Source: an uncultured Alphaproteobacteria bacterium
Lineage (GTDB): Bacteria > Pseudomonadota > Alphaproteobacteria > RF32 > CAG-239
Reading direction: 5' to 3'
Length of the DNA: 37,907 nt
Assembly (NCBI GenBank): GCA_902464275.1
Contig: CABQIK010000017.1
Coordinates: 1-37,907, forward strand
The notes below the pieces were generated by a model. It was not told the origin of the DNA, made no database searches, and saw only the letters and a list, made by a program, of their open reading frames with translations. The first letter of the stretch is position 1. The number at the start of each line of letters is the position of its first letter. The translations under genes and the position numbers were made by a program. Positions 14,324-23,038 of the stretch are shown here, in pieces.

Positions 14324-15073
14324 ATGAATTACATTAAAGATACCGTAAAAAAAATAACCAAATCGCATTTCGCGGCAGAAGTTATCAGCTTTGCCGCGTA
14401 TTGGTACATTCGTTTGGTTGCCGCCACCACCAAATGGGAAGTACGCAATATTAACAACTTTTATGACAATTTGGAAAAATACGGCAGCGTAATTTTTATT
14501 GCCTGGCACGGCCGCGTTCCGATGATTCCGTATTTTTGGGACAAACGCAAAACCTTAAAAGCTTTAGTTTCGCCGCATCGTGACGGACAAATGATGGTAG
14601 GCCTTTTGCGCCGCTTCGGCATCGGGATTATCCCCGGTTCATCAAACGAGCACGCAAAAACCGCCGCCGTTGCCCTAATGCGCGAGCTTAAAGGCGGAAC
14701 AACCATTGCCATCATTCCTGACGGTCCGCGAGGTCCGAGCATGACTTTATCGCCAAGTCCGGTGTTTTACGCGCAAAAAACCGGCAAACCGGTTATCGGC
14801 GTAACATATAGCATTGCCGGCGCCTATGTGGTTGAAAAAAGCTGGGATCGCATGCTTTTTCCCAAACCGTTTCATCGCGGAATTTGCGCGGCAACAGAGC
14901 CGTTTTTTATTCCTGAAAACGCCTCTGAAGCTGAACTTGAGCAATACCGCCAAAAAATTGAAAATCGTTTAAATGAACTCACCTGGCAGCTTGATAAAGA
15001 GCTTAACATGCCGCTCATTCCCAAAGGCACCGCGCCTAAAAAAAAGCGCGACACCAAAAAAATTAAACGCTGA
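14324..15073 (+). CDS. DUF374 lysophospholipid acyltransferase-family protein
   Basis: 249 residues. Acyltransferase-fold protein of the DUF374 family: AWHGR (His-x-Arg variant of the acyltransferase H-x4-D motif) near residue 65, SPHRDGQMM, and IIPDGPRGPS (about 137-146), the substrate-binding block of this family. An N-terminal hydrophobic stretch suggests inner-membrane association. It begins an operon with waaA and lpxK, both in lipid A-Kdo assembly, so a role in acylating a lipid A intermediate or envelope lipid is likely; that is inference from context and family. The C-terminus is a basic Lys-rich tail. Confidence 0.88.
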   Translation: MNYIKDTVKKITKSHFAAEVISFAAYWYIRLVAATTKWEVRNINNFYDNLEKYGSVIFIAWHGRVPMIPYFWDKRKTLKALVSPHRDGQMMVGLLRRFGIGIIPGSSNEHAKTAAVALMRELKGGTTIAIIPDGPRGPSMTLSPSPVFYAQKTGKPVIGVTYSIAGAYVVEKSWDRMLFPKPFHRGICAATEPFFIPENASEAELEQYRQKIENRLNELTWQLDKELNMPLIPKGTAPKKKRDTKKIKR

Positions 15074-15130
15074 CCGAACATAACCGCCATTCAAAGGATA
15101 AATTTTATTAAACTAAAAAGGAACAAATAA

Positions 15131-16396
15131 ATGTTAATGAAAATCTACAACACCTTAATTCGCTTTTTGTATCCGATTGCCATCAGTCGTTATATTGAAA
15201 AACGTAAAAAGAACGGCAAAGAAGACATTAAACGCTTTAATGAAAGAATCGGCAGACCGAGCAAGCCGCGTCCTGAAGGCAAACTTATATGGATGCACGG
15301 CGCTTCGGTCGGCGAATCAATTTCTATGCTGCCGCTGATTAATCGCCTGCTTGAAATTTATCCTGACGCGCATGTTATGGTTACCACCGGCACCTTAACT
15401 TCCGCTGAAATTATGGCCAAACGCCTGCCGGAACGCGCTTTTCATCAATATTTGCCGATTGAAAACCCCGTGTTTGCCACTCGCTTTGTAAAACACTGGC
15501 GTCCGGATATTGCCTTGTGGTTTGAATCTGAATTTTGGCCGGCCATGCTCTCATGTATCAAGCGCAAAAACATTCCGCTCATTTTGGTTAACGGACGTAT
15601 TTCCAACCGCTCGTTCAAAAGATGGCAGCAGTTTGAATTTGTTATTAAAGAAATTTTGGATTGCTTCAATTTATGCCTCGGTCAATCCGAAGAAGACACC
15701 TACCGCCTGCGCGTTTTGGGCGCCAAAAACACCCTATGCTTAGGCAACCTTAAATATGCCGGTCTGCCTCTGCCGGTTGACCCTGAAAAGAAAAAAGACA
15801 TTGCCGACCAAATCGGTGGCCGCCCGACCTGGCTTGTCAGCTCCACGCATGACGATGAAGAATTTAAAATCGCCCGTTTTATTAAAGATATGAAGCAAAA
15901 AATTCCGAACCTGCTCACCTTTATGGCTCCGCGCCACCCGCACCGCGGCGCCGAGATTAAAGAGCGCATTACTAAAGAACTCGGCTTAAAAGTTGCCTTG
16001 CGTTCGGCCGGTGAAAAAATCACCCCCGATACCGACGTTTATGTTGCCGATACCATCGGCGAGCTCGGCATTTGGTATGAGTTGTTTCCGGTTGTATTTA
16101 TCGGCGGTTCGCTCATTCCGCACGGCGGACAAAACTTTATGGAACCGTCACGTTACCGCGACGCCGTTATTGTCGGCCCGCACATGCACAACTTTACCGA
16201 TGCCATGAACCGCGCCAAAAAGGCCGATGCCGTTATTCAGGTAAACGACGTTTTAGACTTGATTGAAACGGTTGAAAACTTAATGACCAATCCTGAACTT
16301 TTGGAAGCCAAACGCAGCCTTGCCTACAACTGGGCAACCAGTGAAGCCAAAGTGCTTGACGGCATTGTTGAAAAAATCAGAGGCTATCTGGATTAA
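15131..16396 (+). CDS. waaA: 3-deoxy-D-manno-octulosonic acid (Kdo) transferase
   Basis: Inner-membrane glycosyltransferase (GT30) that adds Kdo from CMP-Kdo to lipid IVA. 421 residues, family length. N-terminal membrane anchor (residues about 4-20), the WMHGASVGES motif carrying the catalytic Glu near residue 60, the acceptor-side motif ESEFWP, and the C-terminal nucleotide-sugar motifs (FMAPRHPHRG, IGGSLIPHGGQNFMEP). AAAGGAAC lies before the ATG. It is the second gene of the operon; lpxK follows 5 nt later. Confidence 0.97.
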   Translation: MLMKIYNTLIRFLYPIAISRYIEKRKKNGKEDIKRFNERIGRPSKPRPEGKLIWMHGASVGESISMLPLINRLLEIYPDAHVMVTTGTLTSAEIMAKRLPERAFHQYLPIENPVFATRFVKHWRPDIALWFESEFWPAMLSCIKRKNIPLILVNGRISNRSFKRWQQFEFVIKEILDCFNLCLGQSEEDTYRLRVLGAKNTLCLGNLKYAGLPLPVDPEKKKDIADQIGGRPTWLVSSTHDDEEFKIARFIKDMKQKIPNLLTFMAPRHPHRGAEIKERITKELGLKVALRSAGEKITPDTDVYVADTIGELGIWYELFPVVFIGGSLIPHGGQNFMEPSRYRDAVIVGPHMHNFTDAMNRAKKADAVIQVNDVLDLIETVENLMTNPELLEAKRSLAYNWATSEAKVLDGIVEKIRGYLD

Positions 16397-16401
16397 CTCG
16401 C

Positions 16402-17352
16402 ATGAAAACACCTCAGTTTTGGACTGAACAAGGCTTTTTATCAAACCTTTTGCAGCCTTTCGCCGCAATTTACGCTACCGCCACGGCAAGGCGCTTAAAA
16501 AGCCGCGTTCCGCATAAAGCCGAACGTCCGGTAATTTGCATCGGCAATTTAACCGCCGGCGGAACCGGAAAAACTCCGGTTTCGCTCAGCATTGCCGAAA
16601 TGTTGCGCAGCATGGGCAAAAATCCGTATTTTATATCGCGCGGATATGGCGGAGCTTTACGCAACGTTATTGTTAACCCAAAGGTTCACACCCCTCAACA
16701 GGTTGGCGATGAGCCGCTGTTGCTGGCGGAAGTTGCGCCGGCGGTAGTTAACCCTGACCGCGCCGCCGCCGCCAAACTGGCCGTAAACAACGGAGCTGAT
16801 TGTTTGGTTATGGATGACGGTTTTCAAAACCCTACTTTACATAAAGACCTTTCGTTTTTGGTATTTGACGGCAATTACGGTATCGGCAACGGGCGCGTTA
16901 TTCCGGCCGGTCCGTTGCGCGAACCGTTTGCCGAAGGTATTAAACGCGCGCAGGCTATAATTATTTTAGGGGCTGATAAACACCTTATTGCTTCTAAAAG
17001 CGCATTGCCCGTATTTTACGGTGAAATAACGGAAGAGCAACCTGCAATCGCTAACCGCAATATTGTGGCGTTTTGCGGTATCGGACACCCTGAAAAATTT
17101 TTTGCTTCACTGAGCAAATGCGGGTTTAACATCAACCGTAACTTTAGCTTTCCCGACCACCATTTTTACACCCACGCCGAATTAAATTCCTTAATTGATT
17201 TTGCGCAAAAAAATAATTTGGATATTTACACCACTTCCAAAGATTTTGTTAAAATTCCGCCCAAATTGCGTCCGCATTTTAAGGTTTTGCAAATAAAAAT
17301 CCGTTGGAATGATGAAAAAGCCCTGCAAAATTTTTTAGCTGAGCTCTTTTAA
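16402..17352 (+). CDS. lpxK: Tetraacyldisaccharide 4'-kinase
   Basis: Phosphorylates the 4' position of the lipid A disaccharide at the inner membrane, making lipid IVA. 316 residues. P-loop GNLTAGGTGKTP at about residues 48-59, then DDGFQN (about 138-143) and the DHHFYT motif of the family. The N-terminal hydrophobic segment is the usual membrane anchor. It lies last in the DUF374-waaA-lpxK operon and ends just before a strong terminator. Its reaction directly precedes Kdo transfer by WaaA. Confidence 0.97.
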   Translation: MKTPQFWTEQGFLSNLLQPFAAIYATATARRLKSRVPHKAERPVICIGNLTAGGTGKTPVSLSIAEMLRSMGKNPYFISRGYGGALRNVIVNPKVHTPQQVGDEPLLLAEVAPAVVNPDRAAAAKLAVNNGADCLVMDDGFQNPTLHKDLSFLVFDGNYGIGNGRVIPAGPLREPFAEGIKRAQAIIILGADKHLIASKSALPVFYGEITEEQPAIANRNIVAFCGIGHPEKFFASLSKCGFNINRNFSFPDHHFYTHAELNSLIDFAQKNNLDIYTTSKDFVKIPPKLRPHFKVLQIKIRWNDEKALQNFLAELF

Positions 17353-17356
17353 CTTT

Positions 17357-17390
17357 AACCCCCGATAATTTAATTATCGGGGGCTCTTTT
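17357..17390. terminator. Terminator after lpxK (bidirectional)
   Basis: CCCCCGATAATT (17359-17370) and AATTATCGGGGG (17372-17383), with CTCTTTTT after it. It also serves the convergent lipoprotein gene. Confidence 0.9.
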
Positions 17391-18262
17391 TAATTGGCGT
17401 CTAAAATATCTTTAATTTCATGGCGCATAAAACGCAGTTTCATTTCAACCACCGCCGCCTGAACTCTTTCTTCGCCTTCGGGCACTTTTCCTTCCTGATA
17501 GGTCGCGGCAAAACTGATGCTTCCGTTTTTGCGATAAGCGGTATAATCGCCGATTAAGCCACCATACTTAACCTGATATTCGCTTTTAATTCGGCCGTTG
17601 TCATAATATTCTTTAACTTTGCCTTCAACTTTACCGCCTGATATTTCGGCGTCAATTTTAATATTTCCGTTCGGATAATAAACCTGATAACGATTCAAAT
17701 TTTCAGCGCCGTCCGCAAATATTTTAGACTGCACCGCGCCGTTGGCGTCATAAACTTCCGTGCTGATTAAGGCATCATCCTTAAATTCCGATTTTAAAAC
17801 CGCAACCCCGTTTATATAACGCAAAACTTCGCGATTTTCCACTCCGTTATGATAGGTCTCTTCCGCATACAAACTGCCGTCTTCATTGTAGGTTTTGCAA
17901 GTTCCGTCCAACTTTTCACAGGTATAATTACAGTCACCCGCAAGCACGCCGTTTTCATAATACGTGCGCACCGCTCCGTCCACCAAATTGTTATGATACA
18001 TCACCTTAGCTTTAACAACGCCGCTTTTATAATAATCGGTCATCAGCCCTTCGCGCAAACCTTTTACATAAGTTATGGCGCGTTTAAGCTCGCCATCGGG
18101 ATAATATGTTTTAACCACACCGCTGACCGGCTTGCCTTTTTGCGTTTGGCACACCATCGCTTTACTGCAATTTAAGTCTTTATAATCATATTCTCCGCCA
18201 TCGCAAGCCGATAATAAAGCCGCGCAGCCGAGCAAAAACAGTACATTAAACCTAAACATCAT
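17390..18262 (-). CDS. YwqK/MORN-like repeat lipoprotein
   Basis: 290 residues. A lipoprotein signal peptide ends in the lipobox LLSAC (Cys at residue 20), so the mature protein is membrane-anchored, periplasmic or outer-membrane. The rest is a run of about eight units of the form Y-Y-x-N/D-G-x-L/I-K followed by a hydrophobic strand (VKTYYPDGELKRAITYV, VRTYYENGVLAGDCNY, QVYYPNGNIKIDAEI, VKEYYDNGRIKSEYQV). This is the YwqK-type beta-repeat, whose role is generally unknown. A short Cys cluster (CNYTCEKLDGTC) may form disulfides. It is the second such protein in the window. It is divergent from the exported nitroreductase. Confidence 0.8.
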   Translation of the reverse strand: MMFRFNVLFLLGCAALLSACDGGEYDYKDLNCSKAMVCQTQKGKPVSGVVKTYYPDGELKRAITYVKGLREGLMTDYYKSGVVKAKVMYHNNLVDGAVRTYYENGVLAGDCNYTCEKLDGTCKTYNEDGSLYAEETYHNGVENREVLRYINGVAVLKSEFKDDALISTEVYDANGAVQSKIFADGAENLNRYQVYYPNGNIKIDAEISGGKVEGKVKEYYDNGRIKSEYQVKYGGLIGDYTAYRKNGSISFAATYQEGKVPEGEERVQAAVVEMKLRFMRHEIKDILDAN

Positions 18263-18372
18263 TTTACTTCTCCTTTGTTTTAAACATACACGCCAAATTT
18301 TAAATATTGCGTTAATTATAACTTATGCACAACAGCTCTTTACAGATATTGCAAAAGCCGCAAGCTGCGCTA

Positions 18373-18390
18373 AACTGCTGTTTAGCAGTT
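18373..18390. promoter_or_regulatory. Dyad in front of the nitroreductase gene
   Basis: AACTGCT-GTTT-AGCAGTT is a perfect 7-bp inverted repeat, 22 nt before the ATG at 18412. It could be an operator in the divergent lipoprotein/nitroreductase region or a leader hairpin. Confidence 0.35.
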
Positions 18391-18411
18391 AATATCATGA
18401 AAGGATAATTA

Positions 18412-18996
18412 ATGAAAAACACCATTTTTTACAGCGGGCTTTTAAGCGCCGTGTTATTATGCGGAGCCGCGCAAGCTCTTGATTTGCCTAAACCTGATAT
18501 ATCATCGCCGCTCTTAAAAACCATAGACGCGCGCAAATCAACCCGCAATTTCAGCTCCAAACCCGTTTCAGAGCAAATTTTAAGCAACATTTTATGGGCA
18601 GCATTCGGCACCAACAGCCACAACACACGCACTGTTCCGACCGCCATGAACCGGCAGGATTTAAAAGTGTTTGTAATTTATAACGGCGCTTCATGGCAAT
18701 ATAACGGCGCAAACAACACTCTTAACAAAATTGAAACTCCTGATTTAATGCCGCTTATTGCCAAGCAAGACTTTGTAAAAGCAGCGCCCGTGCAATTAAT
18801 TTATGCCGGCGGCAAAAAATTTGCCGATGCTCACACCGGCTCAGCCTATGAAAATGTTTCATTATACGCTGCCGAACAAGGCTTGGCCTCAGTGGTCAGA
18901 GGTTCTATTGATCGCGAAGCTTTGCATAAAGCGCTTAATTTAAGCGATGATGAAATTGTAACCTATAATCAGGTTATCGGTTATCCGGCGGAATAA
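18412..18996 (+). CDS. Exported nitroreductase-family protein
   Basis: 194 residues. A Sec signal peptide (MKNTIFYSGLLSAVLLCGAAQA, likely cut before LDLP) is followed by a nitroreductase/SagB-like FMN domain: IDARKSTRNFSSKPVSEQILSNILWAAFG is the typical N-terminal FMN-phosphate-binding segment, then RTVPTAMNRQDLKVFVI and VKAAPVQLIYAG. Family members reduce nitro groups, quinones or flavin-linked substrates; the substrate here is unknown. Most relatives are cytosolic, so an exported FMN enzyme is notable and would need cofactor in the periplasm. AAAGGAT lies before the ATG. Confidence 0.8.
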   Translation: MKNTIFYSGLLSAVLLCGAAQALDLPKPDISSPLLKTIDARKSTRNFSSKPVSEQILSNILWAAFGTNSHNTRTVPTAMNRQDLKVFVIYNGASWQYNGANNTLNKIETPDLMPLIAKQDFVKAAPVQLIYAGGKKFADAHTGSAYENVSLYAAEQGLASVVRGSIDREALHKALNLSDDEIVTYNQVIGYPAE

Positions 18997-19082
18997 ATTC
19001 AGGTTTACAGCTTTGCTTTTGCGGTTGCAAGCCGCAAATAAGTGTGATAATTTGCTGATATAAAAACACCGGAGAAGTAGTC

Positions 19083-19283
19083 ATGAACTCGGAAGAACGC
19101 TTTATCAACATTGAAATGGCCATCGCCAACCTGCAAAAAACGGTTGACGAGTTAAATGAGGTGGTTATCAATCAAGGCCACCTGATTGACAAACTGCACA
19201 AAGAAAACAAAGTGTTGGCCGGCATGCTTGATGATGAAAACGTTAAACCCTTGAGTGAAGAAACGCCTCCTCCGCATTATTAA
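19083..19283 (+). CDS. slyX: SlyX-family protein
   Basis: 66 residues, nearly all helix with a heptad pattern: FINIEMAIANLQKTVDELNEVVINQGHLIDKLHKENKVLAGML, ending in the PPPHY terminus characteristic of SlyX. Function of the family is unknown. GGAGAAG lies before the ATG. It lies 14 nt before nagA and may share its transcript. Confidence 0.88.
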   Translation: MNSEERFINIEMAIANLQKTVDELNEVVINQGHLIDKLHKENKVLAGMLDDENVKPLSEETPPPHY

Positions 19284-19297
19284 AAAGGATAATTTAC

Positions 19298-20479
19298 ATG
19301 GTTTCAGCTATTTGTATACATAACGCAACGGTTTTAAACGGCTATTCCATGATGAAAAATTGCGCCGTTTTAATCAAACAAAACAAAATTGTTGACGTGT
19401 TTAACGAGGCTCGTTTTGCCCAAAAAAACTTTAAAGCCGACACTGTTTTTATTGACGTTAAAGGCGCTTATGTAGCCCCCGGCTTAATTGACACGCACAT
19501 TCACGGCATCGGCGGTTTCGGCACTGATGATTACAACGTTAATTCCATATTGCAGATGTCCGAAATTTTGCCGCAATACGGCGTAACTTCATTTATCCCC
19601 ACCTTATATGCCGCCAAACGCGATGAATTGCTCAAAGGTATTCGCGCCATTGTTGAAGCCATGGGGCAAGAAAAAGGCGCCCGCATTTTGGGCATACATC
19701 TTGAAGGACCGTTTTTATCACCGGAGCGCTTAGGCGTGCAAACTCCCGATTCTTTAAGTCCGGTTGACCTTAATTTAATGGAAGATTTATGGAACGCCTC
19801 AGAAGGACATATTATTAACATGACAGTTGCGCCCGAGCTTAAACACATGCGCGAACTGGCTCTTTACTGCCTTTCAAAAGGCATAATTTTACAAGCAGGA
19901 CACACCAACGCCACTTATGCGCAAATGGTTGAGGGCATGCAGGTGCGCATTTTGCACGTAACGCATTTGTTCAACGCCATGAGCCGTATGCACCACCGCG
20001 ACCCCGGAGTAGTCGGCGCAGTGTTTATTCACCCTGAACTGTCATGCGAGGTTATCGCCGACGGGATTCACATTAACCCCGATATTATCAAATTTTTGCT
20101 AACCTGCAAATCGCTTGATAAAATCGTGCTTGTCACCGATTCATTAAAACCAACCAAACAAAAGAAAAGACCTTTAATTGCCAACGGTGAAGAAGTATAT
20201 TTAGACAAGTGCTTTTATCGTAAATCCGACAACGTTATTGCCGGCTCTGCTCTTACCATGATTGACAGCGTCCGTAATATTGTTTCATACGGATTTACGG
20301 TTGAACAGGCTGTTCACATGGCAGCCACCAATCCGGCGCGAATTATGCGTCAGGAACATCTCGGGCTGGTTGCTCCGGGATATGATGCCGATTTGGTCAT
20401 CTTTAACAAAAACTTAAACATTTTATACACAACAATAAAAGGTAATCTCTATCATAAAGGAAAAGAATTATGCGTGTAA
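19298..20479 (+). CDS. nagA: N-acetylglucosamine-6-phosphate deacetylase
   Basis: Removes the acetyl group from GlcNAc-6-P to give GlcN-6-P, in amino-sugar catabolism and cell-wall recycling. 393 residues. Metal and substrate motifs: DTHIHGIGG (about 65-73), the metal-ligand Glu in GIHLEGPF (about 135), AGHTNA, HLFNAMSRMHHRDPG (about 220-234) and the catalytic Asp in LVTDSL. AAAGGATAAT lies before the ATG. Its end overlaps the nagB start by 10 nt, so the two are translationally coupled. With MurQ (36584-37468) it forms a continuous pathway. Confidence 0.97.
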   Translation: MVSAICIHNATVLNGYSMMKNCAVLIKQNKIVDVFNEARFAQKNFKADTVFIDVKGAYVAPGLIDTHIHGIGGFGTDDYNVNSILQMSEILPQYGVTSFIPTLYAAKRDELLKGIRAIVEAMGQEKGARILGIHLEGPFLSPERLGVQTPDSLSPVDLNLMEDLWNASEGHIINMTVAPELKHMRELALYCLSKGIILQAGHTNATYAQMVEGMQVRILHVTHLFNAMSRMHHRDPGVVGAVFIHPELSCEVIADGIHINPDIIKFLLTCKSLDKIVLVTDSLKPTKQKKRPLIANGEEVYLDKCFYRKSDNVIAGSALTMIDSVRNIVSYGFTVEQAVHMAATNPARIMRQEHLGLVAPGYDADLVIFNKNLNILYTTIKGNLYHKGKELCV

Positions 20480-21261
20480 TTATAAAGCCTGACTATGAAA
20501 CCGTAGCCAAATGGGTAGCAAACTATATTGTCTATCGCATTAACAAATTTAAACCCACCAAAGACAAGCCGTTTGTTTTGGGCTTGCCAACCGGCTCAAC
20601 CCCGCTCGGAGTTTACAAAGAGCTGATTAACTTATATCAAAACCGCAAAGTTTCATTTGAAAACGTGGTAACTTTCAATATGGATGAATATGTCGGCTTA
20701 AAACCGACTGACAAACAAAGTTATCGTTATTTTATGGATGAAAACTTTTTCAAACACATCAACATTAAGCCGCAGAACATTCACATGTTAAACGGCATGA
20801 CCACTGATTTTGAAAAAGAGTGCAACAATTATGAACAAGCCATTCGCGATGTCGGCGGCATTCATCTGTTTTTGGGCGGGGTCGGTAATGACGGACATAT
20901 TGCCTTTAACGAACCGTTTTCATCATTAAGTTCACGTACTCGTATTAAAACTTTAACCGAAAGCACCATTAAAGCAAACTCGCGCTTTTTTGACGGCGAT
21001 ATTTCACGCGTGCCGACCACCGCGTTATCTGTCGGTGTTGCCACCATTTTAGACGCCAAAGAAGTTATCATCATGGTAACCGGCGAAAGCAAAGCCGAAG
21101 CCTTAAAACACGGCATTGAAGACAGTATTAACCACATGTGGACAATTACCGCTCTGCAAATGCACCAACACGGAATCATCGCCTGCGACAAACCGGCGAC
21201 CAAAGAGCTCTCTCTCAAAACCGTGGAATACTTTTTAGATATTGAAAAAAATAACTTTTAA
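20470..21261 (+). CDS. nagB: Glucosamine-6-phosphate deaminase
   Basis: Converts GlcN-6-P to fructose-6-P and ammonia, feeding amino-sugar carbon into glycolysis. 263 residues, standard length. LGLPTGSTPLGVYKEL (phosphate loop, about 37-52), the catalytic Asp in FNMDEYVGL (about 72), and LGGVGNDGHIAFNEP with the catalytic His are present. The start lies inside the 3' end of nagA, with AAAGGAAAAG as its ribosome site. A strong terminator follows. Confidence 0.98.
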   Translation: MRVIIKPDYETVAKWVANYIVYRINKFKPTKDKPFVLGLPTGSTPLGVYKELINLYQNRKVSFENVVTFNMDEYVGLKPTDKQSYRYFMDENFFKHINIKPQNIHMLNGMTTDFEKECNNYEQAIRDVGGIHLFLGGVGNDGHIAFNEPFSSLSSRTRIKTLTESTIKANSRFFDGDISRVPTTALSVGVATILDAKEVIIMVTGESKAEALKHGIEDSINHMWTITALQMHQHGIIACDKPATKELSLKTVEYFLDIEKNNF

Positions 21262-21264
21262 GTC

Positions 21265-21297
21265 TTAAAGCTCCGATAAAAATCGGAGCTTTTTATT
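21265..21297 (+). terminator. Terminator of nagAB
   Basis: AAAGCTCCGAT-AAAA-ATCGGAGCTTTTT just after the nagB stop. Confidence 0.9.
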
Positions 21298-21314
21298 ACC
21301 ATAATTTTGCATGG

Positions 21315-22541
21315 TTATCCCTTAAAGGCTATTTGCATTTTATGTATTTCGGTAGAAGATAAACCTATTTTAGTAGCAACTTGTTTCCATTGTGAAACTG
21401 CTGATTTAATCGTGATTATAATATTATTTGCTTTATCTAAAGTTAAACCAAAATACTCAGCAACATTTAAGACGTTTTCTAAATTAGTTTCATACACACC
21501 TTCTGAAATAGCCGTACTCAACATTCCCGTATTATCAGGATTAGGGTTAACATCATAAACCGGAGATAAGCGCCAACCATTATTATCAACACGCAAAAAT
21601 CCATGATTCCTTAAATGGTCATCTGTATTTGAAATCATTACTGAAAAAACAATTCTCTTCCACAACTCGGTCAAATCATCTTTTGGCGCTGAACTATACT
21701 GCCTTATAACATCAGCAATATTTTGATACGTATAAGTATTATCTCCATCAGTTGCTGACAACATAGTCATTGCCGAAACAAAAGCTATGCGTTTTGTTTT
21801 TATTCTATCAAACCTCTTAACAAGCAACACCGGCCGGTTTAAAACATTAACAATTTTCCACTGCGGAACATTGATTTTTGCTTCTTTTGCCAACGTTAAA
21901 GCAACAGCTTCCCATAATACAATATTATCAATATCGTCTTTTTTAGGAAACTTAGCAATACATAAATCGCCATCATTATCTATAACTGAAGCTTTAGGTC
22001 TGGCACCACCCAACGATGACCCCGGAGCCAACAAAACTCTTAAATCTTTAGCCGTTTCATTGTTATTTGTAATTTTTTCCGCAGCCGATAATAATTCCGG
22101 CAGATTAATAAGAGGCGGAATAGGTTTAATAAGTGCCGGAAAAATAAAATCATTTTCCGGGTTATTTTTTAGACGAATCGCTCCTTGTCTGGCCTCATCA
22201 TTAACTAATGCCAAATAATCAATATCATTTAAAGTTCGCGGCACGCGCTGTTCTTCTTTAGCCTTCGTTTGTTCAAATCGTTGCATCAGAACACGACCCC
22301 ATCTGTCCGGAGAGCAATCCGTAAACACTCCGAACAAAGGTTTTGAGGAGTATTGTTGCCCTGCCGTCAAATACAAAGCCGGATCAATATTAAATGCCTT
22401 AGGATTGTTAAGCCATGTTTCCGCATATTGAAATGAAGATGTTTCAGCCCTTCCTTTAACATGCGACCACAAGTAACCAACCAATATATCTTCACCGTTT
22501 AATTGGCAATAAACATATAATTTTCTATCACTCATCAGCAT
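21315..22541 (-). CDS. hipA: HipA-family kinase toxin
   Basis: 408 residues from the ATG at 22541 (or 406 from the ATG at 22535). A HipA-type Ser/Thr kinase: Gly-rich loop SSLGGARPKAS (about 177-187, the region of the regulatory serine), the KFPKKDD stretch, catalytic SNTDDHLRNHGF and metal site SPVYDVNP. HipA kinases phosphorylate a cytosolic target (glutamyl-tRNA synthetase in E. coli) and slow growth; the target here is unknown. The start overlaps the upstream HTH gene by 14 nt, the usual antitoxin-first order. It lies convergent with nagB, in a small island between housekeeping and pilin genes. Confidence 0.9.
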   Translation of the reverse strand: MLMSDRKLYVYCQLNGEDILVGYLWSHVKGRAETSSFQYAETWLNNPKAFNIDPALYLTAGQQYSSKPLFGVFTDCSPDRWGRVLMQRFEQTKAKEEQRVPRTLNDIDYLALVNDEARQGAIRLKNNPENDFIFPALIKPIPPLINLPELLSAAEKITNNNETAKDLRVLLAPGSSLGGARPKASVIDNDGDLCIAKFPKKDDIDNIVLWEAVALTLAKEAKINVPQWKIVNVLNRPVLLVKRFDRIKTKRIAFVSAMTMLSATDGDNTYTYQNIADVIRQYSSAPKDDLTELWKRIVFSVMISNTDDHLRNHGFLRVDNNGWRLSPVYDVNPNPDNTGMLSTAISEGVYETNLENVLNVAEYFGLTLDKANNIIITIKSAVSQWKQVATKIGLSSTEIHKMQIAFKG

Positions 22542-22860
22542 TATCCTTTATTTTTACGGCAAAGGCTCTTTTAGGCAATTCATTACTTTCAATCATAATA
22601 CCCACTTTATCATTTTTAATATCGGCAACATCCGCCAAATTTTTATCCAAGCCTAAAATAAAAATAACTTTGGCATAAATTCCCATAGAAGTTGTTGCAT
22701 CACCCTTTTCAACTTTAACAAGCGTCGGACGAGTAATACCGGCTCTTTCTGCCATAAGCGCCATAGAAATTCTTCTTCTGATACGGGCTTCTTTTATATC
22801 CGAACCAATCTTTTTTAACGCCTTTTGTACCGGTATCGGTATCACAGATGTTCTTTTCAT
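22528..22860 (-). CDS. hipB: HipB-like HTH antitoxin/regulator
   Basis: 110 residues from ATG 22860 (MKRTSVIPIPVQKAL). I prefer this start because the longer frame runs into the promoter repeats and AGGTTTG precedes this ATG. An HTH_XRE domain at about 15-70 (IGSDIKEARIRRRISMALMAERAGITRPTLVKVEKG) is typical of HipB antitoxins, which bind their operator and neutralise HipA. It overlaps hipA by 14 nt, so translation is coupled. Two tandem 12-bp repeats lie 33 nt upstream and are its probable operator. Confidence 0.85.
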   Translation of the reverse strand: MKRTSVIPIPVQKALKKIGSDIKEARIRRRISMALMAERAGITRPTLVKVEKGDATTSMGIYAKVIFILGLDKNLADVADIKNDKVGIMIESNELPKRAFAVKIKDNADE

Positions 22861-22892
22861 TTTACAAACCTGTATTATATAGTTTACAAACA

Positions 22893-22916
22893 TATACTAT
22901 AATGTATACTATAATT
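22893..22916. promoter_or_regulatory. Tandem 12-bp operator repeats upstream of hipBA
   Basis: TATACTATAATG (22893-22904) and TATACTATAATT (22905-22916) are adjacent and differ at one base. They lie in the hipB promoter region (a TATAAT box occurs just downstream on the minus strand), as expected for an autorepressing antitoxin. Confidence 0.55.
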
Positions 22917-22942
22917 TACAATATGTCAATAAATTTAACTCC

Positions 22943-23033
22943 ATACAACTTATACACACCCCGGACTCGTAAATATTGCAAAAAAAAAACGCGAGCTAAA
23001 ATCTTCTTAAACGTAACAATTTGAGGAGATTTT
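22943..23033 (+). repeat. Duplicated 91-bp pilin leader, copy B
   Basis: 89 of 91 positions match 9731-9821. Together with the following AGCTC it contains the complete inverted repeat described in the next feature. The identity extends from the ATACAACTTATACAC block through the 10-A run to the Shine-Dalgarno. Confidence 0.92.
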
Positions 23034-23038
23034 AGCTC
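22993..23038 (+). promoter_or_regulatory. RBS-sequestering hairpin in front of a pilin-like gene
   Basis: GAGCTAAAATCTTCTTAAA (22993-23011) pairs without gap with TTTGAGGAGATTTTAGCTC (23020-23038): 19 bp including two G-U pairs, with an 8-nt loop CGTAACAA. The whole Shine-Dalgarno GAGGAG is inside the stem and the start codon begins at the next base. No T run follows, so it is not a terminator. It would block ribosome loading unless opened, as an RNA thermometer, ligand- or sRNA-controlled switch would. Confidence 0.65.
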
